Shown: positions 8,240 through 11,093 of the stretch, piece after piece
Layout: every line of letters begins with the position of its first letter
How positions within the stretch are numbered: the first letter of the stretch is position 1
Assembly (NCBI GenBank): GCA_003024985.2
Contig: PXIH01S0046996.1
Length of the DNA stretch: 11,093 nucleotides
Direction: 5' to 3' (one strand)
From: Euperipatoides rowelli
Taxonomy: Eukaryota > Onychophora > Udeonychophora > Euonychophora > Peripatopsidae
The notes under the pieces: model-generated
What the model was told of the DNA's origin: nothing
The model's input: the letters and a program-made list of their open reading frames with translations, nothing else
Databases searched by the model: none
Made by a program: the position numbers and the translations under genes

Positions 8240-8400
8240 TAGATTCATCATTGGACAAAAGTTTAGCCATCCCCTTAAAATCATAACGTGTCATCAGTTA
8301 AAAGCTAGTTACCCCATTAATATCAAACAAATCCATTAAACGAATTATTTATTAGTGTGTTAGATCGATCATTTGATAAAGCTTAGTTGTCCCCTTAGGT
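8240..8400 (+). repeat. Degenerate ~46-bp minisatellite, array 2 (about four units)
   Basis: CATCAT or CATCAG at 8246 and 8292, CATTAA at 8334 and CATTTG at 8370 mark successive units. The TTAGCCATCCCCTTA, CTAGTTACCCCATTA and TTAGTTGTCCCCTTA blocks correspond to the TTAGTTATCCCATTT block of array 1. Unit spacing shrinks from 46 to 42 to 36, indicating internal deletions. Confidence 0.6.
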
Positions 8401-8903
8401 TTTCATTTTAATTATTAAATAATAATAGCATCATTGCAAGCCTAATCAATTTCTTATAACATTGCAAGCTTATCAGTTTTTTTTACATGATTATATAAAT
8501 CGTTAAAATAGTTCTGTTTTTAAATAACAAATCTTTATTAGTGTAAATTTGTGCTATCACAATTAGGTATATTACATGTAATGGAGAATAACCAAATCAT
8601 ATAGCCTGCAACCTCTTGTTTCACTCATGCTTTGGCACTATGCATGAATTTAATGCAATGTTTGCATAAATACAAAATCTTTAAGAAAGAAGCATGGCAA
8701 AAGTCTTTTTTTTTTTTTTTCCACTCAAGCAAGCCTACATCAACGCAAAGATTAATGTATTATTGGATTAGCTTCTTTTCCCTAAATTATTGGAATTAAT
8801 ACTGTTATGCAGAAAATGTCTGATACCAGTTATAGGAATTTTTTTTCTGCAGTTAGTAAACTTGTGAATAGGCCGAAACAGTTTCTCAAAACATAAACTG
8901 GAT
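8401..8903. other. Unassigned stretch left of the hAT terminus
   Basis: A short direct repeat, ATTGCAAGC followed by (C)TAATCA or TTATCA, occurs near 8434 and 8461. A T15 run lies at 8706-8720. Nothing else was recognised. Confidence 0.5.
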
Positions 8904-8927
8904 TAGGGTTGCACTGATAAGCAAATT

Positions 8928-8977
8928 GGCCGATTACCGATTAATTGGCATTTATAATCGGCCGATTACCGATTAAT
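8928..8977 (+). repeat. Subterminal direct repeat of the hAT element
   Basis: GGCCGATTACCGATTAAT occurs exactly at 8928-8945 and again at 8960-8977, a period of 32. Short repeated words just inside the terminus are typical transposase-binding sites in hAT elements; binding here is inference. Confidence 0.75.
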
Positions 8978-9137
8978 GGGCCTACTTTTCATTAAAAGTC
9001 AGCAGCCCGATGAAAAATCACTAATTTGTTAATTACATTGCAGTAATTGGCCAACTCTTTTTTTTCTTTCGTTTCAATATTAACACTTTAAAGTCGGCAG
9101 CCCAATTAAAAAGCCCTAATTTGTTAATTAGGATGTA
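8973..9137 (+). repeat. ~70-bp subterminal tandem repeats, copies 1 and 2
   Basis: Each unit runs GTAATTGGCCAACTCTT, a CATTAAA-like word, GTCAGCAGCCCAATGAAAA, CCCTAATTTGTTAATTA, then CATTGCA. Copy 1 is 8973-9042. Copy 2 is 9043-9137, lengthened by about 20 bases through a T-rich insertion at 9057-9085. A third copy lies at 9997-10069, beyond the retroposon-like insertion, so the three were once near neighbours. Confidence 0.75.
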
Positions 9138-9168
9138 GTGCCTATGGCCACTTGCACTGTTTCTTTGG

Positions 9169-9986
9169 GACAGTGACTTTATTTTATTTATTTTCTATTT
9201 TTTTTTTTTATATATATTGACGAACCGTGGAAGAACTTCTGATGGGCAATTTTGGATTTTTTTTTTTCTGGTGGATGATCGACGGGCAGTGGATTAAGAT
9301 GAATGCTAAAAGCGTACGTTTACTTAATCTAGGCTTTGTTAGAGCCATGCTTAAAATCTCTTGATTGTTAATGGTTGTTTTCTTCTTTAGATTAATCTAA
9401 CAGTTTGTGTTGCTTGTTAATTTTATGCATAAAAAGACTGGAATTTCTGTCTTTGGTTGTGTCATGAGTTTATTGGATCTCTTTATGTAGATTATTTTCT
9501 TGGGGAAGGCTCGGTACTTTGAAATTTGCGAGTATCGCAGCTCGAAGACTTCTGGAGTGATTACATGTTTGTATCTAGACTATTTTGTTTGAAGGATCTT
9601 TTATGCAATTGACAATTTTTATGTATTTGTTTCATGAGCTTCTTAGATCAACTTTTTATTTTTACATGTATTGATTGTAATGAATTGTTTAATTAGTATG
9701 GCAAGTTTTTAGGCCTCAACATGAACATTTAGGCTATATATGCAATCATAATTGATGGTTTTCACCTGGATGTATTGAGAAAACGTCTGAGGAACTCAAT
9801 TCTTATCTTATGTTATTTATGTATTTATTTACATGATTAAGTCAGAAGATTTATTATTATTTTAATTGTTATTTTCATTTACGTATTTAACGGATCAATA
9901 TTTATTATTTGTATTGTAAAAAAAAGCCATATCCGACTGGGCTAGGCCTTTTGTGTGGTTGAATAAATACCTAATAATAATAATAA
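9169..9986 (+). mobile_element. Retroposon-like insertion (818 bp) inside the hAT element
   Basis: The 9-bp word TTTCTTTGG lies at 9160-9168 and again at 9987-9995, flanking this segment as a target-site duplication. The segment ends with AATAAA (9962-9967) and then (TAA)5 (9972-9986). Hat-element subterminal repeats lie on both sides and stop at the duplication. A simple TAA-repeat tail plus a duplication of this size fits a 5'-truncated non-LTR retrotransposon; TAA-repeat tails are known from the I clade and relatives, though I cannot assign a clade. I found no convincing reverse-transcriptase remnant, so it may be mostly 3' untranslated sequence or a non-autonomous retroposon. Confidence 0.7.
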
Positions 9987-9996
9987 TTTCTTTGGA

Positions 9997-10069
9997 GTAA
10001 TCGGCCAACTCTTCATTAAATGTCAGCAGCCCAATGAAAATTCCCTAATTGTTTAATTACATTGCAGTA
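9997..10069 (+). repeat. ~70-bp subterminal repeat, copy 3
   Basis: This copy (GTAATCGGCCAACTCTTCATTAAA, with AGCAGCCCAATGAAAA and TTTAATTACATTGCA) matches copies 1 and 2 at 8973-9137. It starts one base after the right target duplication of the inserted retroposon, which shows the insertion fell just before it. Confidence 0.75.
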
Positions 10070-10223
10070 GGCTACATATTGACAAATTTCATTTAAATAA
10101 TAATGGATGTCATGAAAATTTGTCTAGAGGTTGTTTCTGAACCATTTTTAAAACTTTTAAAAATATTTCTATTCTCACATAGGTAACATAATTGACCTTG
10201 AATTTTTTAAATTGGTCATCCTT

Positions 10224-11093
10224 GATCTGCAGGATTCATGTGAAGAGTGGACAATTCAATGTATTATTATAATTATGCTAGAACAGTGAAAAGCATTTGC
10301 AACATATGCTGTGGATAACAAAAATCCACATCATTGAAATCTTGTCAAAAAATTATTGAACCCCTGCAACAATTTAAAGAATTACTAATGAAGCTAGTTA
10401 AAGAGAATGTACCACTGCAATGATAATCTCTACAATTTTAATTATTTATTTCTGTCCAGATCTGTCCAAAATGATAAATTCAGTGAAAATCTTGAATCAG
10501 CAATTGTGAAAAGTTTTTCCATTAATGTAGAAAATAAAATTTATGCTTATCTACTTTTTTTAGTTCCTAAAATTAGGATATTTCTAAGAAGTGATATAAA
10601 AAAATCAAAGGAATGGGCATTGGAAACTCTGAAGCAATGCCAAATGGATTTAAGAGTGGATTCTCATATTTCATCAAGGATATAGTTTGTCTAGTTCTAC
10701 TGAAAATCAAGATATAGTAGACTTTACTATGACTTTTTCAAGTTTGTTTGATAAATCAGCTTCTGCTAAGACAGTGTTAAAAATTAAGGAATGAAAAATG
10801 CCACCTGTTGTAAGCTCAAAAAAAAGAATCCTAAAAAAAAAAAAAAAAATTAGTATGACACTAAAGATTTATATCAGTATTTAATTTTGTACTACTTCCC
10901 AGAGGTAATAATTTCTGTGGTGTAAAAACATATGGGCTAAACTGCCTCTTCTGAGTAAGTTGGTTTAAAATATTTAAGTGTTCCAGCTTCATCAGTGGAA
11001 ATTGAATTAGTGTTTAGTACTGGGGGTAATTTGAATGAACCTACAAGAAATAGACTGTGCTGGAAATGATGGAAAAGTGTTTCATTTTTTTAA
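10224..11093 (+). pseudogene. hAT transposase relic (C-terminal half), frameshifted
   Basis: Fragments of a hAT (ZBED/Ac-like) transposase lie in order on the plus strand but in shifting frames. Frame 3 from 10224 gives LDLQDSCEEWTIQ and then a MLEQ and KAFATYAVDN run, matching the family's LQ-D-xx-RWNSTYxMLER..A..YA region, with a stop at 10290. Frame 2 at 10319-10423 gives KIIEPLQQFKELLMKLVKEN, matching the LLKPFEELTKEVS region. Frame 3 at 10407-10685 gives AIVKSFSINVENKIYAY and IRIFLRSD, corresponding to the family's NPIYA-TLLDPRYK region, with the DPRY core lost. Frame 1 continues to a stop at 10792. Frame 3 at 10959-11069 carries KYLSVPASS (10968-10994), VFSTGG and TRNRL, the C-terminal dimerisation motif, and frame 2 then gives EMMEKCFIFL. 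The BED zinc finger and first catalytic region are absent between 10070 and 10224. An A17 run at 10833-10849 sits in a decayed linker. Confidence 0.8.

Larger units (their letters stand above)
8904..11093 (+). mobile_element. hAT-superfamily DNA transposon, left end and body, right end outside window
   Basis: The left terminus reads TAGGGTTGCACTGATAAGC, of the C/TAGGGTTGCA type common at hAT ends. It is followed by subterminal repeats rich in GGCCGATTACCGATTAAT. A transposase relic on the same strand begins near 10224 and ends in a hAT C-terminal dimerisation motif close to the window edge. The 8-bp target duplication expected of hAT would be about 8896-8903 (AACTGGAT), but the right flank is not available to confirm it. 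The element is dead: the coding part has multiple stops and frameshifts, the N-terminal portion is missing, and an 818-bp insertion interrupts the left subterminal region. The left boundary is inferred, not proven. Confidence 0.65.

Noticed and set aside
7754-8400. CRISPR array
   Set aside because: Units are degenerate, spacers are not unique sequences between exact repeats, and the context is a eukaryotic minisatellite.
10407-10685. Intact 92-codon gene
   Set aside because: It is one frame of the broken hAT transposase; similarity continues in other frames on both sides.

Overview
This is AT-rich eukaryotic, most likely animal, DNA with no intact protein-coding gene that I can support. The longest open frames (61-116 codons) are mostly low-complexity, rich in Phe/Leu/Lys/Asn, and several overlap on opposite strands, as expected by chance in DNA of this composition. 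Long homopolymers, many self-complementary repeats, a hAT-superfamily transposase relic and a nested retroposon-like insertion point to a repeat-rich metazoan intergenic or intronic region. I cannot fix the species. A marine invertebrate or fish-like genome is a guess from the style of the repeats.

Layout. Positions 1-500 hold one copy of a 53-bp repeat (34-86) and two adjacent foldback structures (303-465) followed by a (TAAA)n-like tail. Positions 1401-1643 hold two diverged copies of a ~100-bp repeat; a single N at 1495 is flanked by an exact 30-bp duplication that looks like an assembly-gap artefact. Positions 2105-2755 hold a ~180-bp satellite-like unit in forward, inverted and forward order, giving two adjoining long palindromes. 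At 3433-3550 there is a self-complementary TACTTTTGTATTT-type repeat. At 4038-4183 there is a short element whose ends look like piggyBac-type inverted termini. At 4624-4676 the 53-bp repeat reappears in inverse orientation. Positions 4677-7200 are essentially featureless apart from homopolymers. Positions 7211-8400 contain degenerate ~46-bp minisatellite units in two arrays and one outlier.

Positions 8904 to the end are the most informative part. They show the left terminus of a hAT DNA transposon, its subterminal repeats, an 818-bp retroposon-like insertion with a 9-bp target-site duplication and a (TAA)5 tail, and then a broken, N-terminally deleted hAT transposase ending in the family's C-terminal dimerisation motif. 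The right end of the element lies outside the window.

Nothing here works together as a pathway or operon. The window reads as layered transposon and satellite history. I found no convincing undescribed functional system; the best leads are the triple-arm palindromic array, the inverted 53-bp repeat pair, and the datable nested insertion in the hAT element.
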